Below, one piece after another: positions 21,966 through 36,200 of a DNA stretch of 64,000 nucleotides (position 1 is the first letter of the stretch; each line of letters begins with the position of its first letter). The notes under the pieces were generated by a model that was given only the letters and a program-made list of their open reading frames with translations, did not search any database and had not been told where the DNA came from. Source of the DNA: Lepisosteus oculatus. Its lineage: Eukaryota > Chordata > Actinopteri > Semionotiformes > Lepisosteidae. The DNA lies in the NCBI RefSeq assembly GCF_040954835.1, contig NC_090699.1, positions 13,509,817 to 13,573,816 of the forward strand, in the 5' to 3' direction. Made by a program: the position numbers and the translations under genes.

Positions 21966-24835
21966 ATGGGGAGAAACTGTGTGTATACTGCTGTGAGCTC
22001 TTGTGTGTGTCTGTGTGTGTGTATACTGCTGGCAGCTCTTGTGTATGTGTCTGTGTGTGTGTGTATACTGCTGTCAGCTCTCGTGTGTGTCTGTGTGTGT
22101 GTATACTGCTGTCAGCTCTTGTGTGTGTGTCTGTGTGTGTGTATACTGCTGTCAGCTCTTGTGTGTGTGTCAGTGTGTGTATACTGCTGTCAGCTCTTGT
22201 GTGTGTGTCTGTGTGTGTATACTGCTGTCAGCTCTTGTGTGTGTGTGTCAGTGTGTGTGTGTATACTGCTGTGAGCTCTTGTGTGTGTGTCTGTGTATAC
22301 TGCTGTCAGCTCTCGTGTGTGTCTGTGTGTGTGTGTATACTGCTGTCAGCTCTCATGTGTGTGTGTCTGTGTGTGTGTATACTGCTGTCAGCTCTTGTGT
22401 GTGTCTGTGTGTGTATACTTCTGTCAGCTCTTGTGTGTCTGTGTGTGTGTATACTGCTGTCAGCCCTTGTGTGTGTGTCTATGTGTGTGTATACTGCTGT
22501 CAGCTCTTGTGTGTGTCTGTGTGTGTGTATACTGCTCTCACCTTTTGTGTGTGTCTCTGTGTGTGTGTATATACTGCTGTCAGCTCCCTTGTGTGTGTCT
22601 GTGTGTGTATACTGCTGTCAGCTCTCGTGTGTGTCTGTGTGTGTGTATACTACTGTCAGCTTTCCTGTGTGTGTGTCTGTGTGTGTGTATACTGCTGTCA
22701 GCTCTCGTGTGTGTCTGTGTGTGTATACTGCTGTCAGCTCTCGTGTGTGTCTGTGTGTGTATACTGCTGTCAGCTCTCGTGTGTGTCTGTGTGTGTATGC
22801 TGCTGTCAGCTCTTGTGTGTCTGTGTGTGTATACTGCTGTCAGCTCTCATGTGTGTGTGTCTGTGTGTGTATACTGCTGTCAGCTCTCGTGTGTGTCTGT
22901 GTGTGTGTGTATACTGCTGTCAGCTCTTGTGTGTGTCTGTGTGTGTATACTGCTGTCAGCTCTCGTGTGTGTCTGTGTGTGTATGCTGCTGTCAGCTCTT
23001 GTGTGTCTGTGTTTGTGTATACTGCTGTCAGCTCTCGTGTGTGTCTGTGTGTGTATACTACTGTCAGCTCTTGTGTGTGTCAGTGTGTGTGTGTATATTG
23101 CTGTCAGCTCTTGTGTGTGTGTCTATGTGTGTATACTGCTGTCAGCTCTTGTGTGTGTCTGTGTGTGTATACTGCTGTCAGCTCTCATGTGTGTCTGTGT
23201 GTGTATGCTGCTGTCAGCTCTTGTGTGTCTGTGTGTGTGTATACTGCTGTCAGCTCTCGTGTGTGTCTGTGTGTGTATGCTGCTGTCAGCTCTTGTGTGT
23301 CTGTGTGTGTGTATACTGCTGTCAGCTCTCGTGTGTGTCTGTGTGTGTATACTACTGTCAGCTCTTGTGTGTGTCAGTGTGTGTGTGTATATTGCTGTCA
23401 GCTCTTGTGTGTGTGTCTATGTGTGTATACTGCTGTCAGCTCTTGTGTGTGTCTGTGTGTGTGTATACTGCTGTCAGCTCTTGTGTGTCTGTGTGTGTGT
23501 ATACTGCTGTCAGCTCTCTTGTGTGTCTGTGTGTGTATACTGCTGTCAGCTCTTGTGTGTGTCTGTGTGTGTGTATACTGCTGTCAGCTCTTGTGTGTGT
23601 CTGTGTGTGTGTATACTGCTGTCAGCTCTCATGTGTGTGTGTCTGTGTGTGTATACTGCTGTCAGCTCTTGTGTGTGTCTGTGTGTGTATACTGCTGTCA
23701 GCTCTCGTGTGTGTCTGTGTGTGTGTGTACTGCTGTCAGCTCTCGTGTGTGTCTGTGTGTGTGTATACTGCTGTCAGCTCTCGTGTGTGTCTGTGTGTGT
23801 ATACTGCTCTCACCTTTTGTGTGTCTCTGTGTGTGTATACTGCTGTCAGCTCTTGTGTGTGTCTGTGTGTGTGTATACTGCTGTCAGCTCTCGTGTGTGT
23901 CTGTGTGTGTATATACTGCTGTCAGCTCTCTTGTGTGTCTGTGTGTGTATACTGCTGTCAGCTCTTGTGTGTGTCTGTGTGTGTGTATACTGCTGTCAGC
24001 TCTTGTGTGTGTCTGTGTGTGTGTATACTGCTGTCAGCTCTTGTGTGTGTCTGTGTGTGCGTATGCTGCTGTCAGCTCTTGTGTGTGTCTGTGTGTGTAT
24101 ACTGCTGTCAGCTCTTGTGTGTGTGTCTGTGTATACTGCTGTCAGCTCTTGTGTGTGTCTGTGTGTGTATACTGCTGTCAGCTCTTGTGTGTGTGTCTGT
24201 GTATACTGCTGTCAGCTCTTGTGTGTCTGTGTGTGTATACTGCTGTCAGCTCTTGTGTGTGTCTGTGTGTGTATACTGCTGTCAGCTCTTGTGTGTGTCT
24301 GTGTGTGTGTATACTGCTGTCAGCTCTCTTGTGTGTCTGTGTGTGTGTGTATACTGCTGTCAGCTCTTGTGTGTGTCTGTGTGTGTGTATACTGCTGTCA
24401 GCTCTCTTGTGTGTCTGTGTGTGTATACTGCTGTCAGCTCTTGTGTGTGTCTGTGTGTGTGTATACTACTGTCAGCTCTTGTGTGTGTCTGTGTGTATAC
24501 TGCTGTCAGCTCCCTTGTGTGTGTCTGTGTGTGTGTATACTGCTGTCAGCTCTTGTGTGTGTCTGTGTGTGTATACTGCTGTCAGCTCTCTTGTGTGTCT
24601 GTGTGTGTATACTGCTGTCAGCTCTTGTGTGTGTCTGTGTGTGTGTATACTACTGTCAGCTCTTGTGTGTGTCTGTGTGTATACTGCTGTCAGCTCTCGT
24701 GTGTGTCTGTGTGTGTGTATACTGCTGTCAGCTCTCGTGTGTGTGTATACTGCTGTCAGCTCTTGTGTGTGTCTGTGTGTGTGTATACTGCTGTCAGCTC
24801 TCATGTGTGTCTATGTGAGTTTACATCTAACAGTG
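21965..24835. repeat. TG-rich minisatellite with about 38-bp units
   Basis: About 75 copies of ATACTGCTGTCAGCTCTTGT followed by GTGTGTCTGTGTGTGT of variable length. All three plus-strand frames stay open for 845 to 978 codons because the units contain no stop, so these frames are not genes. Confidence 0.97.
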
Positions 24836-25110
24836 TAACTGTGTGTCTCTGTGTGTCTGAATGTGTTTTTCTAACTGTGCGAGTCTATACGTGTGTTTGT
24901 GTGTGTAACATTGTGTGCTCTATAGTTTACTCTCTATAGCTCTGACTGACAATGGCCTGAGAGCTCTGAACTACAGGGCCTTTATGACGATAAGCCCCCC
25001 ATTGTACCCTACTGGAGAGCGGAGTGAGGTCACTCTGAACTGCATTCACCTACAGAGAGCTGGGTCAAACAGCACTGCATATCTCTGGAAGACTGAAGAG
25101 AAAGGGCTGG
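24835..25110 (-). other. Unique island with a possible cryptic exon
   Basis: Single-copy sequence at the end of a family A array. On the minus strand the array ends in a TTAATA-variant unit and CCCCTCTCTCTCAG|, as at the rem2 and nrl acceptors. A donor-like CTGTAG|GTGAATG follows near 25050. The roughly 65-base stretch between them encodes nothing I recognise. Confidence 0.3.
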
Positions 25111-26690
25111 ATTAGTACTGCACTGAGAGAGAGGGGTTAATACAGACACACTGACTGACTGGACACTCCAGTACATTAACACTGCACTGAGAGAGAGGGG
25201 TTCATACAGACACACTGACTGACTGGACACTCCAGTACATTAACACTGCACTGAGAGAGAGGGGTTCATACAGACACACTGACTGACTGGACACTCCAGT
25301 ACATTAACACTGCACTGAGAGAGAGGGGTTCATACAGACACACTGACTGACTGGACACTCCAGTACATGAACACTGCACTGAGAGAGAGGGGTTCATACA
25401 GACACACTGACTGACTGGACACTCCAGTACATTAACACTGCACTGAGAGAGAGGGGTTCATACAGACACACTGACTGACTGGACACTCCAGTACATTAAC
25501 ACTGCACTGAGAGAGAGGGGTTCATACAGACACACTGACTGACTGGACACTCCAGTACATTAACACTGCACTGAGAGAGAGGGGTTCATACAGACACACT
25601 GACTGACTGGACACTCCAGTACATTAACACTGCACTGAGAGAGAGGGGTTCATACAGACACACTGACTGACTGGACACTCCAGTACATTAACACTGCACT
25701 GAGAGAGAGGGGTTCATACAGACACACTGACTGACTGGACACTCCAGTACATGAACACTGCACTGAGAGAGAGGGGTTCATACAGACACACTGACTGACT
25801 GGACACTCCAGTACATTAACACTGCACTGAGAGAGAGGGGTTCATGCAGACACACTGACTGGACACTCCAGTACATTAACACTGCACTGAGAGAGAGGGG
25901 TTCATACAGACACACTGACTGGACACTCCAGTACATTAACACTGCACTGAGAGAGAGGGGTTCATACAGACACACTGACTGACTGGACACTCCAGTACAT
26001 TAACACTGCACTGAGAGAGAGGGGTTCATACAGACACACTGACTGACTGGACACTCCAGTACATTAACACTGCACTGAGAGAGAGGGGTTCATACAGACA
26101 CACTGACTGGACACTCCAGTACATGAACACTGCACTGAGAGAGAGGGGTTCATACAGACACACTGACTGACTGGACACTCCAGTACATTAACACTGCACT
26201 GAGAGAGAGGGGTTCATGCAGACACACTGACTGGACACTCCAGTACATTAACACTGCACTGAGAGAGAGGGGTTCATACAGACACACTGACTGGACACTC
26301 CAGTACATTAACACTGCACTGAGAGAGAGGGGTTCATACAGACACACTGACTGACTGGACACTCCAGTACATTAACACTGCACTGAGAGAGAGGGGTTCA
26401 TACAGACACACTGACTGACTGGACACTCCAGTACATTAACACTGCACTGAGAGAGAGGGGTTCATACAGACACACTGACTGGACACTCCAGTACATGAAC
26501 ACTGCACTGAGAGAGAGGGGTTCATACAGACACACTGACTGACTGGACACTCCAGTACATTAACACTGCACTGAGAGAGAGGGGTTCATACAGACACACT
26601 GACTGACTGGACACTCCAGTACATTAACACTGCACTGAGAGAGAGGGGTTCATACAGACACACTGACTGGACACTCCAGTACATTGAGGC
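25110..26690 (-). repeat. Family A 60/64-bp minisatellite
   Basis: About 25 copies, with TTCATG and ACATGAAC variants. Blocks of six or seven units repeat together: 25770-26140 resembles 26140-26510. Confidence 0.95.
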
Positions 26691-27120
26691 TACATGGATG
26701 AGTGTTGATAAACACATGAAGGACACACATGTCTGTTCTTTTTTGAATGAAATGTTTTATTTTTGTTTATGAAAACACTATAACAACAGAAGGAACGACA
26801 GCCAACCTAACAGCTACGAAAGCACACAACGTCAGGCAGCGCGGTGTCCGGGGACTGCGCTGGGGCAGGTGGGGCTCCTGTCAGAGGTAGTAGTTGTGGG
26901 GTTCTGCTTCGTGGCTGCACTTTTGGGGCTCTGCGAGTCTTTGCCGTGTCCTGCAGAGGTCTGGAAGAGCGATGTGGCCGCGAGCAGAGCCGATTTGAGA
27001 ACGGGTCTTCCTCTCTCCTCTCCCTGGACATTCAGGAGTGGTTTTTTACGGACGTGTGTAAACATCACGAGGATCGTGATATCGGCTGTGTATGGTTTTC
27101 ACAGTAATACGTGACAACAT
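26690..27120 (-). other. nrl: Inferred end of nrl 3' UTR
   Basis: Unique sequence. A minus-strand AATAAA at 26761-26756 in an AT-rich setting is a plausible nrl polyadenylation signal, which would make the 3' UTR about 3.3 kb. Short open frames here look non-coding. Confidence 0.4.
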
Positions 27121-29400
27121 CAGAATATACCGATACCTGAAATGTGGTGATGTGACATTAATTTTGTGACAATTTCAGAGTACCATGATACAGGCTCTGT
27201 CCTGATGTCACAGTCATGTCACAACAACATCAGAATATCATGATACTGGCAATGACAGTAATATCACAACAACATCAGAATGTCATGATGCCAGCTCTGT
27301 TGTGATATCACAGTCATGTCACAACAACATCAGAATATCATGATACCAGCTCTCTCCTGTGACATGTGACTCCATGTGACAGTAATATCACAACAGTATC
27401 AGAATATCACGATACCAGCTCTGTCCTGATGTGACAGTAAAATTACATCAGAATATCATGACACCAGCTCTCCCCTGATGTCACAGTCATGACACAACAA
27501 CATCAGAATATCATGATACCAGCTCTCCCCTGATGTCACAGTCATGACACAACAACATCAGAATATCATGATACCAGCTCTCCCCTGATGTCACAGTCAT
27601 GTCACAACAACATCAGAATATCATGACACCAGCTCTCCCCTGATGTCACAGTCATATCACAACAACATCAGAATATCATGATACCAGCTCTCCCCTGATG
27701 TCACAGTCATATCACAACAACATCAGAATATCATGATACCAGCTCTCCCCTGATGTCAGTCATATCACAACAACATCAGAATATCATGATACCAGCTCTC
27801 CCCTGATGTCACAGTCATGTCACAACAACATCAGAATATCATGACACCAGCTCTCCCCTGATGTCACAGTCATATCACAACAACATCAGAATATCATGAT
27901 ACCAGCTCTCCCCTGATGTCACAGTCATATCACAACATCAGAATATCATGACACCAGCTCTGTCCTGATGTCACAGTCATATCACAACAACATCAGAATA
28001 TGATGACACCAGCTCTCCCCTGATGTCAGTCATATCACAACAACATCAGAATATCATGATACCAGCTCTCCCCTGATGTCACAGTCATGTCACAACAACA
28101 TCAGAATATCATGATACCAGCTCTCCCCTGATGTCACAGTCATATCACAACAACATCAGAATATCATGATACCAGCTCTCCCCTGATGTCACAGTCATGT
28201 CACAACAACATCAGAATATCATGATACCAGCTCTGTCCTGATGTCACAGTCATGTTACAACATCAGAATATCATGATACCAGCTCTCCCCTGATGTCACA
28301 GTCATATCACAACAACATCAGAATATCATGATACCAGCTCTCCCCTGATGTCATAGTCATGACACAACAACATCAGAATATCATGACACCAGCTCTCCCC
28401 TGATGTCACAGTCATGTCACAACAACATCAGAATATCATGATACCAGCTCTCCCCTGATGTCACAGTCATATCACAACATCAGAATATCATGATACCAGC
28501 TCTCTCCTGATGTCACAGTCATATCACAACAACAGAATATCATGACACCAGCTCTCCCCTGATGTCAGTCATATCACAACAACATCAGAATATCATGATA
28601 CCAGCTCTCCCCTGATGTCACAGTCATGTCACAACAACATCAGAATATCATGATACCAGCTCTCCCCTGATGTCACAGTCATGTCACAACAACATCAGAA
28701 TATCATGATACCAGCTCTGTCCTGATGTCACAGTCATGTTACAACATCAGAATATCATGATACCAGCTCTCCCCTGATGTCACAGTCATATCACAACAAC
28801 ATCAGAATATCATGATACCAGCTCTCCCCTGATGTCATAGTCATGACACAACAACATCAGAATATCATGATACCAGCTCTGTCCTGATGTCACAGTCATA
28901 TCACAACAACATCAGAATATCATGATACCAGCTCTCCCCTGATGTCACAGTCATGTCACAACAACATCAGAATATCATGATACCAGCTCTCCCCTGATGT
29001 CACAGTCATATCACAACAACATCAGAATATCATGATACCAGCTCTCCCCTGATGTCACAGTCATATCACAACAACATCAGAATATCATGATACCAGCTCT
29101 CCCCTGATGTCACAGTCATATCACAACATCAGAATATCATGATACCAGCTCTGTCCTGATGTCAGTCATATCACAACAACATCAGAATATCATGATACCA
29201 GCTCTCCCCTGATGTCACAGTCATATCACAACAACATCAGAATATCATGATACCAGCTCTCCCCTGATGTCACAGTCATATCACAACAACATCAGAATAT
29301 CATGATACCAGCTCTCCCCTGATGTTACAGTCATGACACAACAACATCAGAATATCATGACACCAGCTCTGTCCTGATGTGACAGTAATATCTATAATAC
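27120..29400. repeat. 55-bp minisatellite in inferred nrl 3' UTR
   Basis: About 41 copies of a unit containing CACAACAACATCAGAATATC, ATGATACCAGCTCTCCCCTG and ATGTCACAGTCAT, degenerating at both ends. Every unit keeps TGATGTCA, a near-match to CRE/AP-1 type sites. Confidence 0.93.
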
Positions 29401-30076
29401 CGTGGTAGAGAATTCGTCCTGATGTAACTGCAATGTCAAGACAATGTCAGAATATGGTGACACCAGCTGTGTCTAGTTTTCTCAGTCATGTGACGACGAC
29501 ATCAGGATACGGCGATACAGGCTGTGTCCCGATACCGCAGTGATATCCTGACCACAGGAATGCGGCCTGCAGGTTTCTCCGTCACGTCCCGGCAGGGACT
29601 GCATCCGGATCTCAGACCCGCTGGGTCAGCCGCGATCCGGACCGCGCCGGCGACGCGGGAGTCCGATCACAGCGGCGCGGGTCCAGACCCCGGCTCCGCC
29701 GACCGCACCAGAGCCCGAGCTCTGCCCGGGTCCGACCGGACCGGACGGCGGAGCTCCGCGGAGGAGTCACGCCGGCGGGGTTCGGCCTGGGGGGACGTCG
29801 GACCGGGACCAGCGGAGGGCGGGGGGGAGATCCCGGGTGGTCCCTGTGTCCCGGCGCTGGGGAGGGAGCGCGGAGCTGACACGGACCCGCCAGCTCCTGC
29901 CCTGATGTCCCGGGGCGTCAGCGATGTGGGGGCGCGGGGTGGGCTCTGGCCCCAACCTCCCTCCCGCTAAGGAACGGTGCCGCGGCTGACCGGACGTCCC
30001 GCTTCCGAGAAACCTCCCCACACATCCTGCAGCGCTGAGCTCTCCCGAGTCTCCGAGGGCTCGCTCTCCTTCCCTG
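29400..30076 (-). other. nrl: GC-rich start of nrl 3' UTR
   Basis: Single-copy GC- and CpG-rich DNA just past the nrl stop codon. No exon is evident. Several short open frames exist on both strands, as expected from the base composition. Confidence 0.5.
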
Positions 30077-30220
30077 TCATAGGAAGAAATCCTGAGGGGA
30101 GGGGCTGCGGCTGCGATGGGCGACGGGGGTCTCGTTCACGGAGATGAGCTTCTCGTAGCGAGATTTATAAGTGTCTCTCTCCCTCAGGACCCGGGCCAGC
30201 TCAGACTGCAACTGCTCCAG
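30077..30220 (-). CDS. nrl: nrl coding exon 4 (leucine zipper and C-terminus)
   Basis: 47 codons plus TGA, acceptor CTGTGTCTCAG|CTGGAG. It encodes the rest of the zipper and a serine/arginine tail ending SPSPQDFFL. The family A array ends at this acceptor. Confidence 0.9.
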   Translation of the reverse strand: MEQLQSELARVLRERDTYKSRYEKLISVNETPVAHRSRSPSPQDFFL

Positions 30221-33200
30221 CTGAGACACAGAGAGAGAGGGGCTCATACACACACACTGACTGACTGGACACTCCAGTACATTAACACTGCACTGAGAGA
30301 GAGGGGTTCATACAGACACACTGACTGGACACTCCAGTACATTAACACTGCACTGAGAGAGAGGGGTTCATACAGACACACTGACTGACTGGACACTCCA
30401 GTACATTAACACTGCACTGAGAGAGAGGGGTTCATACAGACACACTGACTGGACACTCCAGTACATTAACACTGCGCTGAGAGAGAGGGGTTCATACAGA
30501 CACACTGACTGACTGGACACTCCAGTACATTAACACTGCACTGAGAGAGAGGGGTTCATACAGACACACTGACTGACTGGACACTCCAGTACATTAACAC
30601 TGCACTGAGAGAGAGGGGTTCATACAGACACACTGACTGACTGGACACTCCAGTACATTAACACTGCACTGAGAGAGAGGGGTTCATACAGACACACTGA
30701 CTGACTGGACACTCCAGTACATTAACACTGCACTGAGAGAGAGGGGTTCATACAGACACACTGACTGACTGGACACTCCAGTACATTAACACTGCACTGA
30801 GAGAGAGGGGTTCATACAGACACACTGACTGACTGGACACTCCAGTACATTAACACTGCACTGAGAGAGAGGGGTTCATACAGACACACTGACTGACTGG
30901 ACACTCCAGTACATTAACACTGCACTGAGAGAGAGGGGTTCATACAGACACACTGACTGACTGGACACTCCAGTACATTAACACTGCACTGAGAGAGAGG
31001 GGTTCATACAGACACACTGACTGGACACTCCAGTACATTAACACTGCACTGAGAGAGAGGGGTTCATACAGACACCCTGACTGACTGGACACTCCAGTAC
31101 ATTAACACTGCACTGAGAGAGAGGGGTTCATACAGACACACTGACTGACTGGACACTCCAGTACATTAACACTGCACTGAGAGAGAGGGGTTCATACAGA
31201 CACACTGACTGACTGGACACTCCAGTACATTAACACTGCACTGAGAGAGAGGGGTTCATACAGACACACTGACTGACTGGACACTCCAGTACATTAACAC
31301 TGCACTGAGAGAGAGGGGTTCATACAGACACACTGACTGACTGGACACTCCAGTACATTAACACTGCACTGAGAGAGAGGGGTTCATACAGACACACTGA
31401 CTGACTGGACACTCCAGTACATTAACACTGGACTGAGAGAGAGGGGTTCATACAGACACACTGACTGACTGGACACTCCAGTACATTAACACTGCACTGA
31501 GAGAGAGGGGTTCATACAGACACACTGACTGACTGGACACTGAGGGGACATGGATCACAGGGCTGTGCTGGGAGAGGCTGTACTGTGGACATACAGGTGT
31601 TGTCCTGTTGTCCACCTGCTGTGTACCTGCTGTGTGAGCAGTGTCTTCTCGGACTCCAGGACGTGTTTCTGCTGGACGCGTTTGAATCGGCAGGACTGGG
31701 CATAGCCTCGGTTCTTCAGAGTTCGGCGCTTCTGCTTCAAACGGACAATCTCCTCCTTACTGAAGCCTCGCAAGTATCGGTTCAGCTCTCGCACTGACAT
31801 ACTGACCAGCTGGTCATCAGAGAACCTCTCCTCCAGTCCACACTGAGAAAGAGAGAGGGGTTAATACAGACACACTGACTGGACACTCCAGTACATTAAC
31901 ACTGCACTGAGAGAGAGGGGTTCATACAGACACACTGACTGGACACTCCAGTACATTAACACTGCACTGAGAGAGAGGGGTTCATACAGACACACTGACT
32001 GACTGGACACTCCAGTACATTGACACTGCACTGAGAGAGAGGGGTTCATACAGACACACTGACTGACTGGACACTCCAGTACATTAACACTGCACTGAGA
32101 GAGAGGGGTTCATACAGACACACTGACTGACTGGACACTCCAGTACATTAACACTGCACTGAGAGAGAGGGGTTCATACAGACACACTGACTGACTGGAC
32201 ACTCCAGTACATTAACACTGCACTGAGAGAGAGGGGTTCATACAGACACACTGACTGGACACTCCAGTACATTAACACTGCACTGAGAGAGAGGGGTTCA
32301 TACAGACACACTGACTGACTGGACACTCCAGTACATTAACACTGCACTGAGAGAGAGGGGTTCATACAGACACACTGACTGGACACTCCAGTACATTAAC
32401 ACTGCACTGAGAGAGAGGGGTTCATACAGACACACTGACTGGACACTCCAGTACATTAACACTGCACTGAGAGAGAGGGGTTCATACAGACACACTGACT
32501 GGACACTCCAGTACATTAACACTGCACTGAGAGAGAGGGGTTCATACAGACACACTGACTGGACACTCCAGTACATTAACACTGCACTGAGAGAGAGGGG
32601 TTCATACAGACACACTGACTGGACACTCCAGTACATTAACACTGCACTGAGAGAGAGGGGTTCATACAGACACACTGACTGGACACTCCAGTACATTAAC
32701 ACTGCACTGAGAGACAGTCTAAGCTCTGCTCAGAGAAGTCAACATGTGTAGCAGCATGAACCCTGAATCAGTGTCTCAGGGGAGACATGTGGCCTCTCTC
32801 AGCTGTACAGTTTTCCCAGTGACAGCGGATCTCGATGGGGTACCCCCTTCGGAGACGCCTGTATTGTGGCGAGCTACAGGACCTATCTAGGGAGCCTGGG
32901 GTTCCCCCTGCAGGAGAGAGGTGTGTGGGGCTCCGTCAACAGTCTGGGGTGTCAGGGCTCTGTGCCACAGACACGCACCCCAGCCTGCCTCCTGACCGCC
33001 TCGTTCACGAGCCCCAAACGAGCACGGAGGCAGAGGGGCGTCAGAAGTTGCCACGGTAATCTGATTGAGTGGGGATGACAGTGAGCAGTCTTACACCCCT
33101 GCAATAATAGCAATTATAATCTCCTCGGGCCTCACGCGCGGCTGCGCACACGCGCCGGAGCGCGGACGGACACGTGTGCCCTCACGCGCGGTGTCACTCA

Positions 33201-36200
33201 CACGCGTGCGCCGCTCATCTCCGCTACATGACCCAGCTGCACGGCGGGGGCAGTTTCTCTGCCTCTGTGTCTTGCGTCTGGTGAGGGTGATGAAGATGGA
33301 GAATACCTTCATCTCTCATTCCTTTACCCATCAGCTTCGTCTCCCTACCCTCCTCTCTCTCTCTATCGCCACACTCTCCTCCACGTGCCAGATTTCATTC
33401 ACTCACTCCTACCTGTGTCTCTCTCCCCCTGTCTGTCTCTCTCCCTGTCTGTCTCCTTCACTCTCCCCTTGTCTGTCTCTCTCTGTCTGTCTCTCCCCCC
33501 AGGCTCTCTCTCTCCTCCTGTCTGTCTCTCTCCGTATGTCTCTCTGCCTCTCCCCCCAGTCTGTCTCTCCTCCTGTCTGTCTCTCCCCCTGTCTGTCTCT
33601 CCCCCCAGTCTGTCTCCTTCACTCTCGCCCTGTCTCTCTCCACCTGTCTGTCTCTCCCCCTGTCTGTCTCCTTCACTCTCCCCCTGTCTGTCTCTCACCC
33701 TGTCTCTCTCCACCTGTCTGTCTCCTTCACTCTCGCCCTGTCTCTCTCCACCTGTCTGTCTCTCCCCCTGTCTGTCTCCTTCACTCTCCCCCTGTCTGTC
33801 TCTCACCCTGTCTCTCTCCACCTGTCTGTCTCCTTCACTTTCGCCCTGTCTCTCTCCACCTGTCTGTCTCTCCCCCTGTCTGTCTCCTTCACTCTCCCCC
33901 TGTCTGTCTCTCCCCCTGTCTGTCTCCTTCACTCTCACCCTGTCTGTCTCTCCCCCTGTCTGTCTCCTTCACTCTCACCCTGTCTCTCTCCACCTGTCTG
34001 TCTCCTTCACTCTCACCCTGTCTCTCTCCACCTGTCTGTCTCCTTCACTCTCGCCCTGTCTCTCTCCACCTGTCTGTCTCTCCCCCTGTCTGTCTCCTTC
34101 ACTCTCCCCCCAGTCTGTCTCTCCCCCTGTCTGTCTCCTTCACTCTCACCCTGTCTCTCTCCACCTGTCTGTCTCCTTCACTCTCACCCTGTCTGTCTCT
34201 CCCCCCAGTCTGTCTCTCCCCCCAGTCTGTCTCCTTCACTCTCACCCTGTCTGTCTCTCCCCCCAGTCTGTCTCTCCCCCTGTCTGTCTCCTTCACTCTC
34301 GCCCTGTCTCTCTCCACCTGTCTGTCTCCATCACTCTCACCCTGTCTGTCTCTCCCCCCAGTCTGTCTCTCCCCCCAGTCTGTCTCCTTCACTCTCGCCC
34401 TGTCTCTCTCCACCTGTCTGTCTCTCCCCCTGTCTGTCTCCTTCACTCTCCCCCTGTCTCTCTCCACCTGTCTGTCTCCTTCACTCTCCCCCTGTCTGTC
34501 TCTCTCCCCGTCTGTCTCCTTCACTCTCACCCTGTCTCTCTCCACCTGTCTGTCTCTCCCCCTGTCTGTCTCTCTCCCCGTCCGTCTCCTTCACTCTCCC
34601 CCTGTCTGTCTCTCCCCCTGTCTGTCTCCTTCACTCTCGCCCTGTCTGTCTCCACCTGTCTGTCTCTCCCCCTGTCTGTCTCCTTCACTCTCGCCCTGTC
34701 TCTCTCCCCCTGTCTGTCTCTCCCCTGGTGGTTCACCTCTCTGTGTGTGTGTGTCTCCCTCTCTCCCTCTCCTGTGTTACCTCTGCCTTCAGCTCTCTCT
34801 CCCTCAGTCTCGCTCCGTCTCACATCCTGTACCTGGTTCAGCTGATGATGACGATGGTGATGATGGTGAAGGCTGTTTTGTTGATGATGATGGTGGTGAT
34901 GATGAAGGTGCAGATGACCTTGAGGGCTGGGAGGTTCTGTTGCCCCTAGCGAAAGGATGCTGTTACCATGGTGATGCTGGGGGGAGGACAGGACGAAGGA
35001 CCCCGATGCAGGGGGAGAGGTGAGGAAGAGGACAGGTCTTCCCAGAGCAATTTCTCCTCCACCATTACTGCCACTGGTCCCAGAATCCGGACTCGTGTTC
35101 CCAGAATTCTGGCTGAGGAGCGAGAACTATGAAAAGAGAAAAAGAGGGGTTAATACAGACACACTGACTGGACACTCCAGTACATTAACACTGCACTGAG
35201 AGAGAGGGGTTCATACAGACACACTGACTGACTGGACACTCCAGTACATTAACACTGCACTGAGAGAGAGGGGTTCATACAGACACACTGACTGACTGGA
35301 CACTCCAGTACATTAACACTGCACTGAGAGAGAGGGGTTCATACAGACACACTGACTGACTGGACACTCCAGTACATTAACACTGCACTGAGAGAGAGGG
35401 GTTCATACAGACACACTGACTGACTGGACACTCCAGTACATTAACACTGCACTGAGAGAGAGGGGTTCATACAGACACACTGACTGACTGGACACTCCAG
35501 TACATTAACACTGCTCTGAGAGAGAGGGGTTCATACAGACACACTGACTGACTGGACACTCCAGTACATTAACACTGCACTGAGAGAGAGGGGTTCATAC
35601 AGACACACTGACTGACTGGACACTCCAGTACATTAACACTGCACTGAGAGAGAGGGGTTCATACAGACACACTGACTGACTGGACACTCCAGTACATTAA
35701 CACTGCACTGAGAGAGAGGGGTTCATACAGACACACTGACTGACTGGACACTCCAGTACATTAACACTGCACTGAGAGAGAGGGGTTCATACAGACGCAC
35801 TGACTGGACACTCCAGTACATTAACACTGCACTGAGAGAGAGGGGTTCATACAGACACACTGACTGACTGGACACTGTAGTACATTAACACTGCACTGAG
35901 AGAGAGGGGTTCATACAGACACACTGACTGACTGGACACTGTAGTACATTAACACTGCACTGAGAGAGAGGGGTTCATACAGACACACTGACTGACTGGA
36001 CACTCCAGTACATTAACACTGCACTGAGAGAGAGGGGTTCATACAGACACACTGACTGGACACTCCAGTACATTAACACTGCACTGAGAGAGAGGGGTTC
36101 ATACAGACACACTGACTGGACACTCCAGTACATTAACACTGCACTGAGAGAGAGGGGTTCATACAGACACACTGACTGACTGGACACTCCAGTACATTAA

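Noticed and set aside
22001-24939. Cys-rich open frames of 845 to 978 codons in all three plus-strand frames
   Set aside because: All three frames are open at once because the TG-rich units lack stop codons. No family resemblance and no splice or start context.
27120-29400. CRISPR-like regular spacing of repeats
   Set aside because: The window is vertebrate; the arrays are contiguous tandem repeats without unique spacers, and no cas genes are present.
32835-33078. Two short plus-strand frames in nrl intron 2
   Set aside because: No family resemblance, and they are on the strand opposite to the gene. A transposon remnant is possible but unsupported.
33065-35023. 652-codon plus-strand frame and the 690-790-codon frames at 39019-41391
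   Set aside because: Low-complexity pyrimidine repeats translated as Leu/Ser/Pro/Cys. The first also runs antisense through the nrl hinge exon.
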